From the NCBI GenBank assembly GCA_945885345.1, contig CAMCYP010000018.1, positions 1 through 64,000 of the forward strand: a stretch of DNA of 64,000 nucleotides. The letters are read 5' to 3'. Numbering within the stretch: position 1 is the stretch's first letter; the number at the start of each line of letters is the position of its first letter. Shown in pieces: positions 17,373-26,397 of the stretch. The position numbers were made by a program, and so were the translations under genes. The DNA comes from Bordetella parapertussis. Lineage in GTDB: Bacteria; Pseudomonadota; Gammaproteobacteria; Burkholderiales; SG8-41. The notes below the pieces were generated by a model that had not been told where the DNA came from, searched no databases, and worked only from the letters and a program-made list of their open reading frames with translations.

Positions 17373-18502
17373 GCCGCCTCCTTCATCAACTGCGCATAAC
17401 GCGCACGATGTGCGCGGCCGTTACCCAGCCAGGCCGACAGGGTCATCGCCCGCTTCACGTACAAACCCACGTCGCAGTCTTCGGTAAACCCGATTGCACC
17501 GTGAAACTGGATTGCCGCACGGGTGATCGCCAGCGCGGCTTCGGCACAGCGTGATTTGGCGCGGCTGGCCAGCAACGCGCGTGTCTGGTCATCCGGTGCC
17601 GCATCAAGCTGCGTCACCACTTCGCGCAGCACCGCGTCGGCGAGTTCCTGCTGGATGTAGAGATCGACGGCACGATGCTGCAGGGCCTGGAAACTGCCGA
17701 TGGCCTTGCCAAACTGCACCCGCGTTTTCATGTAGTCAAGGCTCATCTCGTGCGCGCTTTTCATCACGCCGACCAGTTCTGCCGATGCAATCGTCGCGGC
17801 ATGGTCCAGAGCGCGGCCAAGCGCGCCTTGCGCCACCTTGCCGGATGCCAGCACCTGTTCACGCGGCACCGTCACATCCTTCAGCGTCACCGCACCGTAA
17901 CTGCGGCCGTCGGCCAGCGGGACCAGGCCGGTGTCGCAGCCAGCGGCATCACGCGGAATCCACAGCAGCTGCAGTTCACCGGCACTCTGTGCGCTGACGA
18001 TGTAACCGTCAGCGCCAACGGCACCGATCACAAATTGTTTTTGTCCACTGACGCGGAAACCGCCTTCAAACGGCGTCGCGGTGGTCGCAATCCGTGTGGC
18101 GCTCACATCGTCGGCCTGTTCATGGCAGGCCACCACCGGTACGCGCTCACCGCTCACCAGACCGCTCAGCAATTCACCGCGTAACGGCGTGTCAGCGGCA
18201 TATTCCAACGCGCGCGCCGCCAGCACCGCCACGGCCGTATACGGCTCGGGCGTCAGCGCACGACCCAAGCCTTCGGCAACGATCGCCGCTTCCGTCAGCC
18301 CCAGCCCGAGGCCGCCGCAGGATTCCGGCGCCAGCACACCCAGCCAGCCCAGCTCAGCCAGTTGCCGCCACTGCGCACGATCAAATTCGGCATGCGTTTT
18401 CGCCAGCGCGCGCACGCGCGGCAGATCAGCGCCACGCTTCACAAAATCGCCGACGCTCTGCGCCAGCAGCGCAGCGTGGCTGTTGTCATCCGGTGTAATC
18501 AA
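17369..18502 (-). CDS. Acyl-CoA dehydrogenase family protein, subunit 2
   Basis: A 377-residue acyl-CoA dehydrogenase-fold protein with LGWLGVLAPESCGGLGLGL near the N-terminus, MKTRVQFGKAIGSFQALQH in the C-terminal domain, and FHGAIGFTEDCDVGLYVKRA. The TTG start at 18502 has AGAGGGG nine bases upstream. The last bases overlap the start of subunit 1, so the two are probably made in equal amounts and act together. The central beta domain is shorter and less conserved than in classical enzymes. Confidence 0.88.
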   Translation of the reverse strand: MITPDDNSHAALLAQSVGDFVKRGADLPRVRALAKTHAEFDRAQWRQLAELGWLGVLAPESCGGLGLGLTEAAIVAEGLGRALTPEPYTAVAVLAARALEYAADTPLRGELLSGLVSGERVPVVACHEQADDVSATRIATTATPFEGGFRVSGQKQFVIGAVGADGYIVSAQSAGELQLLWIPRDAAGCDTGLVPLADGRSYGAVTLKDVTVPREQVLASGKVAQGALGRALDHAATIASAELVGVMKSAHEMSLDYMKTRVQFGKAIGSFQALQHRAVDLYIQQELADAVLREVVTQLDAAPDDQTRALLASRAKSRCAEAALAITRAAIQFHGAIGFTEDCDVGLYVKRAMTLSAWLGNGRAHRARYAQLMKEAA

Positions 18503-18524
18503 TTGCGCGCCCCTCTTGTTGCAA

Positions 18525-19535
18525 TCAGGAAAACAGGCTGAAGCTCACCCACCAGGCAATCGCAGCCATCGTCGCCGCACAGGGTATGGTCAGGATCCAC
18601 GCCAGTACGATGTTGCCGGCAACACCCCAGCGCACGGCCGCAGCAGATTGCGTGGAACCGACACCGACGATGGCGCCGGTGATGGTATGCGTGGTTGATA
18701 CCGGAATACCCAGACCGGTGGCGAGGAACAGCGTCATCGCACCACCGCTCTCGGCGCAGAAACCGCCCACCGGTTTCAGCTTGGTGATTTTCTGGCCCAT
18801 GGTCCTGACGATGCGCCAGCCGCCGAACAGCGTACCCAGCGAAATCGCGACATAACAGCAGATGACCACCCACATTGGAATCGGATCCTGGGGACCTGAC
18901 AGTCCTGCCGCGATCAGCAGCATGAGTATGATGCCCATGGTTTTTTGCGCGTCATTGCCGCCATGTCCCAGACTGTAGGCGGCCGCCGACAGCAGCTGCA
19001 ACCGCCGGAACCAGCGATCAACCTTCGCCGGCGTGGTCCGCCGGCAAATCCACGACACTGCCACCATCATCAGCCCGGCGAGCAGGAAACCCAGCGTCGG
19101 AGAGATCACGATAAACAGCAATGTTTTGTAAATACCGGCGCTCTGCAGCGCCCAGAATCCGCTTTTGGCGACCGCCGCACCAATCAGGCCGCCGATCAGC
19201 GCATGCGAAGAACTCGACGGCAATCCGTAATACCAGGTGATGATGTTCCAGGCGATCGCGCCCACCAGCGCACCGAATACGATGTGGTGATCGACCACCG
19301 AGGCGTCGATGATGCCCTGGCCAACCGTGGTCGCCACTTTCAGATGGAACACGAACAGCGCGGCAAAATTGAAAAACGCCGCCCACATCACCGCCTGGTA
19401 GGGCTTCAGCACCCGGGTCGAGACCACGGTGGCAATCGAATTCGCGGCGTCGTGAAAACCGTTCATGAAATCGAATACCAGTGCAACGACCACCAGTAGA
19501 GCGACTACGGCGAGGCTGATGCTGCCCGTATCCAT
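18525..19535 (-). CDS. pit: Inorganic phosphate transporter, PiT family
   Basis: The 336-residue membrane protein carries both PiT signature motifs: GFHDAANSIATVV (residues about 26-38) and SLGHGGNDAQKTMG in the second half. The duplicated arrangement and ten or more helices are normal for the family, which moves metal-phosphate with protons or sodium. The ATG at 19535 is chosen over an upstream start that would overlap the partner gene. It lies 4 bases behind the DUF47 gene, the usual regulator partner. Confidence 0.95.
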   Translation of the reverse strand: MDTGSISLAVVALLVVVALVFDFMNGFHDAANSIATVVSTRVLKPYQAVMWAAFFNFAALFVFHLKVATTVGQGIIDASVVDHHIVFGALVGAIAWNIITWYYGLPSSSSHALIGGLIGAAVAKSGFWALQSAGIYKTLLFIVISPTLGFLLAGLMMVAVSWICRRTTPAKVDRWFRRLQLLSAAAYSLGHGGNDAQKTMGIILMLLIAAGLSGPQDPIPMWVVICCYVAISLGTLFGGWRIVRTMGQKITKLKPVGGFCAESGGAMTLFLATGLGIPVSTTHTITGAIVGVGSTQSAAAVRWGVAGNIVLAWILTIPCAATMAAIAWWVSFSLFS

Positions 19536-19539
19536 GAGG

Positions 19540-20175
19540 CTAACCGTGCTCGAGCACGATGCTTTCAATGATGTTCGCCACATCCTCGCAGCGGTCGGTG
19601 ATTTCCTCGAGCAGCATGTACACGGAACGCAGCTTGAACACCTGCTTCAGGTCGGATTCGTCGCGGAACAGCCGCGACATTGCCGAACGCATCACGCGGT
19701 CGGCATCGGATTCAAGACGGTCGATTTCCTCGCAGGTCTTGAGTATGGCCTGCGGTGAACTGAGGTTAGACAGCAGGCTGACGGCGGTTTTCACCCGTTC
19801 ACAGGTCATGTGGCAGATCTGCGCCAGTTGTTCGGCTTCAGGCGTCACACGCTGAATGTCGTACAACAGCAGGGATTCGGCGACGTCCTGGATCAGGTCC
19901 AGGATATCGTCCATGCGGGTGATCAGCTGGTGGATCTGGTCGCGATCAATCGGCGTGATGAACGTGCTGTGCAACACCACCAGCGTGTCATGGGTAATCT
20001 TGTCGGCGGCGCGTTCTGCATCATCGATGCGCCGCGTGTAGTGCTCGGCCTGCGCCAGATTCCCCATCAGCCCGACCAGTTCCTGGCTGCCCTCGACGAT
20101 GCGCAGGGCATGAGCATTGAAAAAATCAAAAAAACGGCCCTCACGCGGCATCAGTTTGGAAAATAAGGTGGCCAT
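19540..20175 (-). CDS. PhoU-like DUF47 protein, partner of the Pit transporter
   Basis: A 211-residue all-helical protein (MATLFSKLMPREGRFFDFF) of the DUF47/PhoU-divergent family. Repeated E-x-x-A-D patterns (DAERAADKITHD, IDRLESDADRVM) are the likely metal-binding sites of PhoU-type bundles. Members are nearly always encoded directly upstream of Pit transporters and modulate them. Here the two genes are 4 bases apart. A copy of the AT-rich motif lies 40 bases upstream. Confidence 0.93.
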   Translation of the reverse strand: MATLFSKLMPREGRFFDFFNAHALRIVEGSQELVGLMGNLAQAEHYTRRIDDAERAADKITHDTLVVLHSTFITPIDRDQIHQLITRMDDILDLIQDVAESLLLYDIQRVTPEAEQLAQICHMTCERVKTAVSLLSNLSSPQAILKTCEEIDRLESDADRVMRSAMSRLFRDESDLKQVFKLRSVYMLLEEITDRCEDVANIIESIVLEHG

Positions 20176-20214
20176 GTTGGTCTGTGTTTTTTACCGTTGA
20201 TCTGCGGTGGACTA

Positions 20215-20235
20215 TAACTGATTGTTTTTATTTGT
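20215..20235 (-). repeat. AT-rich interspersed motif, copy B
   Basis: Read on the minus strand this copy is ACAAATAAAAACAATCAGTT, which matches copy A at 18 of 21 positions. It lies upstream of the DUF47-pit operon, in the likely promoter area, with TATAG immediately after it. It could act as an UP element or a protein site; that is untested. Confidence 0.6.
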
Positions 20236-20358
20236 TTTTTATCAGGGCGTCGAGCGACTGCCGAAACGGCCGCCCGCCGCGCATGCGCAGCTTACAGAAT
20301 TACCGCTCCGCGGGCCATGCGTGCCTGCAGCATGCGGACCCGTCCGCGACACGGAACA

Positions 20359-21426
20359 TCAGCCCTGTGCTTCGCGATCCAGCAAGGCACGTTTACGCGC
20401 GACGCCCCAGCGATAGCCGGACAGTCCGCCGTCCGTACGCACTACGCGATGGCAGGGTATTGCCACCGCCAACGCGTTGGCTGCGCAGGCACCGGCTACA
20501 GCACGGACGGATTTAGGCGCACCGATGCGCTGCGCGATTTCGCTATAACTCGCCGTGGTTCCGGCGGGAATTTTTTGCAGGGCCTGCCACACGCGTTGCT
20601 GGAAAGCGGTGCCGCGCACATCCAGTGGCAGGTCCAGCCCCAGCCGGGGTTGTTCGACAAAACCCACCACCTGCGCCACCCAGCGCTCGAAACCGGCGTC
20701 ACCACCGACCAGCTCGGCACGCGGGAAACGCTCCTGCAGATCACGCGCCAGCGCATCGGGGTCATCGCCCATCAGGATGGCGCAGACGCCGCGCGCACTG
20801 GCAGCCACCAGGATTGCGCCCAGTGAGCATTGGCCGATGGCAAACCGTATCGCGGTATCCGCCCCGCCGGTGCGATAACGGGTCGGTGTCATGCCCAGTA
20901 CGGCATTCGATTGTGCGTAAAATCGCGCGCTGGAGTTGTAGCCGGCGCCGTAAATCGCCTCAGTCACGGTGGCACCGCGCGTCAGTCCGGTTTTGACACG
21001 TTGCGCACGATGTGCCGCGGCATAAGCCCTGGGGGTCAGCCCGGTCACCGCCTTGAACACGCGATGCAGATGCCAGAGGCTTAATCCCGCATGTTGCGCA
21101 AGGGCTTCCAGGCTGGGCGCCTGTTCAGCGCGGTCAATCCAGCGGCACAGTTCCGCCACCCGCGCGGTTTGCTGTCCGACGGGCTGATCCGGCTTGCAGC
21201 GTTTGCAGGGCCGGAAACCCGCCTGCTCGGCCGCAACCGCCGTGGCATGGAACACCACATTCTCCGGTCGCGCAGTGCGTGAGGCACAGGACGGGCGACA
21301 GTAGACCCCGGTCGTTTTGACGGAATAAAAAAACCGGCCGTCCGCCGCCGGATCGCGGGCCACCACTGCCGCCCAGCGCGGATCGCCGACAGTTGTTGCT
21401 GTGCGCATTGCAGGTTTACGGGACAT
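20359..21426 (-). CDS. ada: Bifunctional Ada: methylation regulator and O6-methylguanine-DNA methyltransferase
   Basis: The 355-residue protein has the full Ada layout: a zinc domain with C43, C47, C74 and C77 that accepts methyl groups from phosphotriesters, an AraC-type helix-turn-helix (SLWHLHRVFKAVTGLTPRAY), and a C-terminal methyltransferase domain with PCHRVVR (acceptor C325) and SGYRWG. In known cases methylated Ada activates its own gene and other alkylation-repair genes. It stands alone; the neighbour upstream is a divergent transporter. Confidence 0.96.
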   Translation of the reverse strand: MSRKPAMRTATTVGDPRWAAVVARDPAADGRFFYSVKTTGVYCRPSCASRTARPENVVFHATAVAAEQAGFRPCKRCKPDQPVGQQTARVAELCRWIDRAEQAPSLEALAQHAGLSLWHLHRVFKAVTGLTPRAYAAAHRAQRVKTGLTRGATVTEAIYGAGYNSSARFYAQSNAVLGMTPTRYRTGGADTAIRFAIGQCSLGAILVAASARGVCAILMGDDPDALARDLQERFPRAELVGGDAGFERWVAQVVGFVEQPRLGLDLPLDVRGTAFQQRVWQALQKIPAGTTASYSEIAQRIGAPKSVRAVAGACAANALAVAIPCHRVVRTDGGLSGYRWGVARKRALLDREAQG

Positions 21427-21567
21427 GATCTGAGGCCCTTTGGTCTATTTTCAGCTTAATGGGCTGAATTTAGCCAGTGCGGCGACAACACGCACTCCGG
21501 GTCTTGCTGTTGAATTCACCGGGTCAGACGGCCAAACTCACGGGCGACAGCTATTTCAGGGGACAGA
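21427..21567. promoter_or_regulatory. Divergent control region of ada and the MFS gene
   Basis: This 141-base gap feeds ada (minus) and the transporter (plus). A short dyad TTCAGC ... GCTGAA is at about 21449-21467. AGGGGA stands 6 bases before the MFS start. I do not see a clear Ada box and the promoters could not be resolved. Confidence 0.3.
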
Positions 21568-22749
21568 ATGACCCAACCCATGCAACCAAACCGGCGTCAG
21601 CGGCTCCACCCCGACGTAGTCAGGCTAGGCTTGGTGAGTTTTCTCACCGATCTCAGTTCGGAAATGATTTTTTCGGTATTTGCGATTTTCTTTACTACTG
21701 TGGCCGGCGCTTCCAGCGCGCTACTGGGATTGATCGAGGGCATGGCCGATTTTTCTTCTTCGTCGCTCAATTACCTTGCCGGCTGGCTGTCGGACCGCAG
21801 CGGCCGGCGCAAGTGGCTGGTCATCGGCGGTTACGGATTTTCCACACTGGCAAAACTCATTCTGCTGGTGTCATCGTCTATTGCAGGGCTGAGCATCTTT
21901 CGCGTGATCGAGCGACTGGGCAAAGGTTTTCGCGGGCCACCGCGCGACGCCTGGCTGTCGTCGATTGCTACAAAAGAATCGCGGGGCTACGCGTTTGGCG
22001 TGCACAAAGCGCTCGACAAATCAGGGGCAGTACTCGGGCCGCTGGTCGCCTACGCACTGCTTTCATGGCAGGGAGAATCGGTCAGCACTTACGGCATGCT
22101 GTTTCTGGTGGCCTTCGTGCCGGCGGTAATCAGTGTGGTAGTGCTCACGCGCATTCCGGATCAGGCTGGCACAGCGCATGAACACGAAAGCATACGGCAG
22201 AACTGGCGGCAACTCAGCCCCGGCTTCAAGCGCTTTCTGTTTCCAGCGGGCGTTTTTGCATTGGCTTATTTCAGTCTCGGGTTTCTTTTGCTCAAAGCCC
22301 ATGCTGTTGGTTTCAGCGCGACAGACATCGTGCTGCTCTACGCACTGTTCAATACCACCTGCGTTGTCGTCGCACCGCTGGTAGGAAGGCTCGGCGACAA
22401 GGTGGGGCGCAGCCATATCCTCATGCTGGGCTATGCACTGTATGCCGCGCTCAATCTTTGGCTGGTGGTAGCCAGCACTCGCTGGGAGATGATCGCCGTG
22501 TTCGCGATTTACGGGCTTTTTTACGCCATTGAAGAATCGCAAAGCAAAGCATTCATCGCCGACATCGAACCTGAGCGCCGCGCTACAGCAATGGGCGTCT
22601 ACAACTTCGTCACCGGTGCGCTGTACTTGCCAGCGTCGCTGATGGCCGGGGCGCTATGGGTCTTTGCTCCGAGCCTGGCATTTGGGCTCGCGGCCACACT
22701 GTCGCTGGTAGCCATGATGGTTTTTGCCCGGATGAGGATCGAGCAATAG
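21568..22749 (+). CDS. Major facilitator superfamily transporter
   Basis: The 393-residue protein has about 12 membrane helices and the MFS loop motif GWLSDRSGRRKWLVIGGY between helices 2 and 3, with a related GRLGDKVGRSHIL between helices 8 and 9. The segment FLTDLSSEMIFSVFAIFF and RLGKGFRGPPRDAWLSS resemble a subgroup of uncharacterised bacterial MFS efflux proteins. The substrate cannot be told. AGGGGA lies ahead of the ATG. The gene ends 46 bases before the long inverted repeat at the tRNA gene. Confidence 0.88.
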   Translation: MTQPMQPNRRQRLHPDVVRLGLVSFLTDLSSEMIFSVFAIFFTTVAGASSALLGLIEGMADFSSSSLNYLAGWLSDRSGRRKWLVIGGYGFSTLAKLILLVSSSIAGLSIFRVIERLGKGFRGPPRDAWLSSIATKESRGYAFGVHKALDKSGAVLGPLVAYALLSWQGESVSTYGMLFLVAFVPAVISVVVLTRIPDQAGTAHEHESIRQNWRQLSPGFKRFLFPAGVFALAYFSLGFLLLKAHAVGFSATDIVLLYALFNTTCVVVAPLVGRLGDKVGRSHILMLGYALYAALNLWLVVASTRWEMIAVFAIYGLFYAIEESQSKAFIADIEPERRATAMGVYNFVTGALYLPASLMAGALWVFAPSLAFGLAATLSLVAMMVFARMRIEQ

Positions 22750-22795
22750 CAACTTGCCGGTGTGCTCTGGTCGTAACCCACTTGGGGAAGATCTC

Positions 22796-22850
22796 ATCCT
22801 CCTCCACTCCACCAAAATACAAAAGCCGCCCTGCGGCGGCTTTTGTATTT

Positions 22851-22869
<19 letters not shown>
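22796..22869. repeat. 35-bp perfect inverted repeat at the tRNA-Ala 3' end (terminator core)
   Basis: Arms 22796-22830 and 22835-22869 are exact complements around the loop CTGC. The inner part (AAAAGCCGCC / GGCGGCTTTT) is a bidirectional rho-independent terminator for the MFS gene and the tRNA. The outer part is unusual: the right arm contains the last 19 bases of the tRNA-Ala gene including CCA, and the left arm repeats those 19 bases in the opposite orientation. A transcript reading through would form a long hairpin that includes the tRNA 3' end. Confidence 0.95.
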
Positions 22870-22926
<57 letters not shown>

Positions 22927-22939
22927 GAAAAGAGGGCGG

Positions 22940-22968
22940 ATTCTACCCGCTCGGCGGGCACGCGGCAA
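22940..22968 (-). promoter_or_regulatory. tRNA-Ala promoter, sigma-70 type
   Basis: On the minus strand -35 TTGCCG (22963-22968) and -10 TAGAAT (22940-22945) are exactly 17 bases apart. The start of the tRNA at 22926 is 13 bases from the -10 box, leaving a short leader for RNase P. The spacer is GC-rich, as in stringently controlled promoters. Confidence 0.75.
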
Positions 22969-22986
22969 ATCGCCGGCAGCGGCGGC

Positions 22987-22992
22987 TATAAT
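22987..22992 (+). promoter_or_regulatory. -10 box of the SapC-like gene
   Basis: A perfect TATAAT lies 29 bases before the TTG start of the SapC-like gene. The region 17 bases upstream (GGCAAA) is a poor -35 and overlaps the -35 box of the divergent tRNA promoter. Confidence 0.45.
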
Positions 22993-23021
22993 CGATCAAA
23001 ACATCACCCCCGGAAATCATT

Positions 23022-23801
23022 TTGGACATCAACCCTCCCTACGGCTACCAGGAAATCGTTCCGCTGGCGAAAACCCACAAGGTTCTGCTGCCGGCTGAAC
23101 GCAGGCTACCGGTGCTGTTCCGCAAGCTGACGGCACTGCCGCTGTCCTTCACCGAATTTGCACCGGCCGTCCATGATTACCCGATCGCCTTCATTTCGGG
23201 CGATGCCGGCAGCAGTTTCGTCGCCATGGCCATCCTCGGTCTCGAAGCACAGCAGAATCTGTTTGTCGTCAATGACGATATCTGGGACGCCGGGGTCTAC
23301 CTGCCGGCCTATGTGCGGCGTTATCCGTTCTGCATGACCCGCGTCACTGTCGACGGACTGGAACAATCGGAACGTATCGCCTGCGTCGAAAAACGTGCGG
23401 TAAACGCCAAGGGCGAAGCGCTCTATGACAGCAAGGGTGAACCGCTGCCGGTGTGGGATCACCTGCGCAAACTGCTGTTTGAATTCGAAGCCGACCTCGC
23501 ACGCACCGAGGAACTGTGCCGGAAACTGCATGAGCTGCGCTTGCTGGAAACGTTTACCGCGCAGGTCGCACCACAGAATGAGGCGCCGATCGCGCTGACC
23601 GGCATGTACCGGGTTTCCGAAGAAAAACTGCAGGCCCTGCCGGCCGGCACATTGCAGGAACTCGCCCGCAACGGCATGCTGTCACGGGTATATGCGCACC
23701 TGCTGTCGCTGGACAATTTCCAGCGCCTGCTTGACCGCCGCGCGAAGCTGCACACACGCGAAAAACCGGCGCGCCGGGTTGATCCGAAAAAATTGAATTA
23801 G
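23022..23801 (+). CDS. SapC family protein
   Basis: A 259-residue protein similar to the SapC domain first named from an S-layer export context in Campylobacter. Typical features are [16 protein letters not shown] at the N-terminus, [20 protein letters not shown] in the middle and [18 protein letters not shown]-like sequence near residue 190. No signal peptide is seen. The start is a TTG (23022) because no in-frame ATG precedes the conserved N-terminus. The actual role in proteobacteria is unknown. It is convergent with lgt. Confidence 0.85.
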   Translation: MDINPPYGYQEIVPLAKTHKVLLPAERRLPVLFRKLTALPLSFTEFAPAVHDYPIAFISGDAGSSFVAMAILGLEAQQNLFVVNDDIWDAGVYLPAYVRRYPFCMTRVTVDGLEQSERIACVEKRAVNAKGEALYDSKGEPLPVWDHLRKLLFEFEADLARTEELCRKLHELRLLETFTAQVAPQNEAPIALTGMYRVSEEKLQALPAGTLQELARNGMLSRVYAHLLSLDNFQRLLDRRAKLHTREKPARRVDPKKLN

Positions 23802-23819
23802 CAGTTCACTGACAAACGC

Positions 23820-24602
23820 TCAGCGCGGCCGCGTATACGCCCAGGCCAGCAAACCGATTCCGGCCACGATCATCGGCAGCGACAACCACTGCCCCATCGA
23901 AAACCCCAGCGCCAGCAAACCGAGGAACCCGTCGGGTTCCCGCGTGAATTCGACGCTGAAACGGAACACACCGTAACCGATCAGGAACAGTGCCGACGCC
24001 GCGCCACGCGGTCGCGGTTTCCGTGTAAACAACCACAGGATCACGAACAGCAGGATGCCTTCGAGCGCAAACTCGTAGAGCTGTGACGGATGGCGCGCCA
24101 TGCGATCGACATGGGGAAACACCATCGCCCACGGCACATCGGCCGGCCGGCCCCACAATTCGGCGTTGATGAAATTGCCCATGCGCCCGGCCGCCAGCCC
24201 CAGCGGCACCAGCGGCGCGATGAAATCGGTGATCTGCAGCCAGTTCCGCCGGCGGCTGCGGGCAAACCAGATCATTGCAATGACCACGCCGAGAAACCCG
24301 CCGTGGAAGGACATGCCGCCCTCCCACACGTAAAACACTTTCCACGGCGCGGCCAGATAATCGCCGAACTTGTAAAACAGCACGTAGCCCAGCCGCCCGC
24401 CGAGGATGGTGCCGAGGATGCCGTAGAACAACACATCGTCCAGATCGTTGCGGGTCCACACGCCGCCCGGATTGCGGTCGATGCGATAACGGCCAAACAG
24501 CCAGATCAGTGCGAAACCAAGCAGGTACATCAGGCCGTACCAGCGCAGTGCCAGCGGTCCAAGTTGCAGTGCCACGGGATCGAATTGGGGATGTACGAAC
24601 AT
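23820..24602 (-). CDS. lgt: Prolipoprotein diacylglyceryl transferase
   Basis: Lgt transfers diacylglycerol to the lipobox cysteine of prolipoproteins in the inner membrane. The ATG at 24602 gives 260 residues starting [20 protein letters not shown]. The Lgt signature [13 protein letters not shown] is near residue 140 and FHGGFLG precedes it. Seven membrane segments can be seen. The longer open frame upstream runs antisense to ilvD and is not real. A TATAAT box on the minus strand is 37 bases upstream. Confidence 0.96.
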   Translation of the reverse strand: MFVHPQFDPVALQLGPLALRWYGLMYLLGFALIWLFGRYRIDRNPGGVWTRNDLDDVLFYGILGTILGGRLGYVLFYKFGDYLAAPWKVFYVWEGGMSFHGGFLGVVIAMIWFARSRRRNWLQITDFIAPLVPLGLAAGRMGNFINAELWGRPADVPWAMVFPHVDRMARHPSQLYEFALEGILLFVILWLFTRKPRPRGAASALFLIGYGVFRFSVEFTREPDGFLGLLALGFSMGQWLSLPMIVAGIGLLAWAYTRPR

Positions 24603-24638
24603 GGTAGAGGGCGGGAGATGCGATAAAATGTCCTGCTT

Positions 24639-24644
24639 ATTATA
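24639..24644 (-). promoter_or_regulatory. lgt -10 box
   Basis: A perfect TATAAT on the minus strand in the lgt/ilvD divergent region, 37 bases before the lgt ATG. No good -35 hexamer is visible at 16-18 bases. Confidence 0.45.
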
Positions 24645-24701
24645 CGTGTCCCGCCGCGGCAGCCATCGTTGCATGACCCGCCGGCTTATTGGAGAACAAC
24701 C

Positions 24702-26375
24702 ATGCCGCTGAACAAACGCAGCCACCTGATCACCGCCGGCGTCGCGCGCGCCCCCAATCGCGCCATGTTGCGCGCCGTGGGTTTCGGCGACCGCGATTTC
24801 GACAAACCCATTGTCGGCGTCGCCAATGGCCACTCGACGATGAATCCCTGCAACGCCGGCATCCAGCCGCTGGTCGACCGCGCCATTGCCGCACTGCATG
24901 ACGCTGGCGCAATGCCGCAGGTGTTCGGCGTGCCGACCGTCACCGACGGCATCGGCATGGGCACCGAGGCGATGAAATATTCGCTGGTGTCGCGCGAAGT
25001 GATTGCCGACTGCATCGAAACTGCGGTCAACGGCCAGGCCATGGACGGCGTGCTGGTGTGCGGCGGCTGCGACAAAAACATGCCCGGCGGCATGATCGCG
25101 ATGCTGCGCATGAACGTGCCCGGCATTTACGTATATGCCGGCACCATCAAGCCCGGTAAGTGGAAGGGCCAGGACCTGACGGTGGTCAGCGCCTTCGAAG
25201 CCGTCGGTGCCTACGGCGCCGGCAAGATGAGCGACGAGGATTTTCTCGGTATCGAGAAAAATGCCTGCCCTTCGGTCGGCGCCTGCGGCGGCATGTTCAC
25301 CGCCAACACCATGTCGTCGTCGTTTGAAGCGCTGGGCATGAGCGTGCTGGGCTCATCGCAGATGGCCTCGCCGGATCCGGAAAAGGCCGACTCCGCCGCG
25401 CAATCCGCGCTGGTCCTGATCAATGCCATCAAGCAGGACATCAAGCCGCGCGATATCGTCACCCGCAAATCGATTGAAAATGCGGTGGCGCTGATCATGG
25501 CCACCGGTGGTTCTACCAACGCGGTGCTGCATTACCTGGCGATTGCCCATGCCGCGCAGGTGAAATGGACCATCGACGATTTCGAGCGCGTACGCCGCAA
25601 GGTGCCGGTGCTGTGCGACCTGAAACCTTCCGGCCGTTATGTCGCAGTGGATTTCCACCGCGCTGGTGGCGTACCGCAGGTGCTGAAAATGCTATTGAAG
25701 CAGGGCCTGCTGCACGGCGACTGCATGACCATCACCGGTCGCACCATGGCGCAGGAACTGAAAAACGTGCCGGACGCGCCGCGCGCCGACCAGGACGTGA
25801 TCCGCCCGTGGTCGAACCCGATGTACAAGCAGGGCCATCTCGCCATTCTCAAAGGCAACCTGGCACCCGAAGGCTGCGTCGCCAAGATCACAGGTTTGAA
25901 ATCACCGAAAATCACCGGGCCCGCACGGGTGTTCGACTCGGAAGCCGCCTCGATGAAAGCCATCATGGCGAAAAAAATCAAGGCTGGTGACGTGGTGGTC
26001 ATCCGCTACGAAGGACCGAAGGGCGGCCCGGGCATGCAGGAAATGCTCGCGCCCACCGGCGCGCTGACCGGCCAGGGACTCGGCGAATCCGTCGGCCTGA
26101 TCACCGATGGCCGTTTCTCCGGCGGTACCTGGGGCATGGTCGTCGGCCACGTCGCACCGGAAGCCTTCGAAGGCGGCCCGATCGCGCTGATCAAGGAAGG
26201 CGATTCGATCACCATCGATGCACACAAACTGCTGATCCAGCTGAACATTTCTGCGAAGGAATTCGCGGCGCGCAAAAAGAAATGGAAACAGCCGAAACCG
26301 CGTTACACGCGTGGCGCGCTGGCCAAGTTCGCGCGACTGGTATCGACCGCAAGCAAGGGCGCGGTCACCGACTGA
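24702..26375 (+). CDS. ilvD: Dihydroxy-acid dehydratase
   Basis: IlvD dehydrates 2,3-dihydroxy-isovalerate and its methyl homologue in valine, leucine and isoleucine synthesis, using an Fe-S cluster. The ATG at 24702 follows GGAGAACAACC and gives 557 residues starting [18 protein letters not shown]. Cluster cysteines lie in [12 protein letters not shown] (about residue 120) and [19 protein letters not shown] (about 188-196). [19 protein letters not shown] and [19 protein letters not shown] are family hallmarks. Confidence 0.97.
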   Translation: MPLNKRSHLITAGVARAPNRAMLRAVGFGDRDFDKPIVGVANGHSTMNPCNAGIQPLVDRAIAALHDAGAMPQVFGVPTVTDGIGMGTEAMKYSLVSREVIADCIETAVNGQAMDGVLVCGGCDKNMPGGMIAMLRMNVPGIYVYAGTIKPGKWKGQDLTVVSAFEAVGAYGAGKMSDEDFLGIEKNACPSVGACGGMFTANTMSSSFEALGMSVLGSSQMASPDPEKADSAAQSALVLINAIKQDIKPRDIVTRKSIENAVALIMATGGSTNAVLHYLAIAHAAQVKWTIDDFERVRRKVPVLCDLKPSGRYVAVDFHRAGGVPQVLKMLLKQGLLHGDCMTITGRTMAQELKNVPDAPRADQDVIRPWSNPMYKQGHLAILKGNLAPEGCVAKITGLKSPKITGPARVFDSEAASMKAIMAKKIKAGDVVVIRYEGPKGGPGMQEMLAPTGALTGQGLGESVGLITDGRFSGGTWGMVVGHVAPEAFEGGPIALIKEGDSITIDAHKLLIQLNISAKEFAARKKKWKQPKPRYTRGALAKFARLVSTASKGAVTD

Positions 26376-26397
26376 CCCTCAAGATGAAGCTGCGGAC

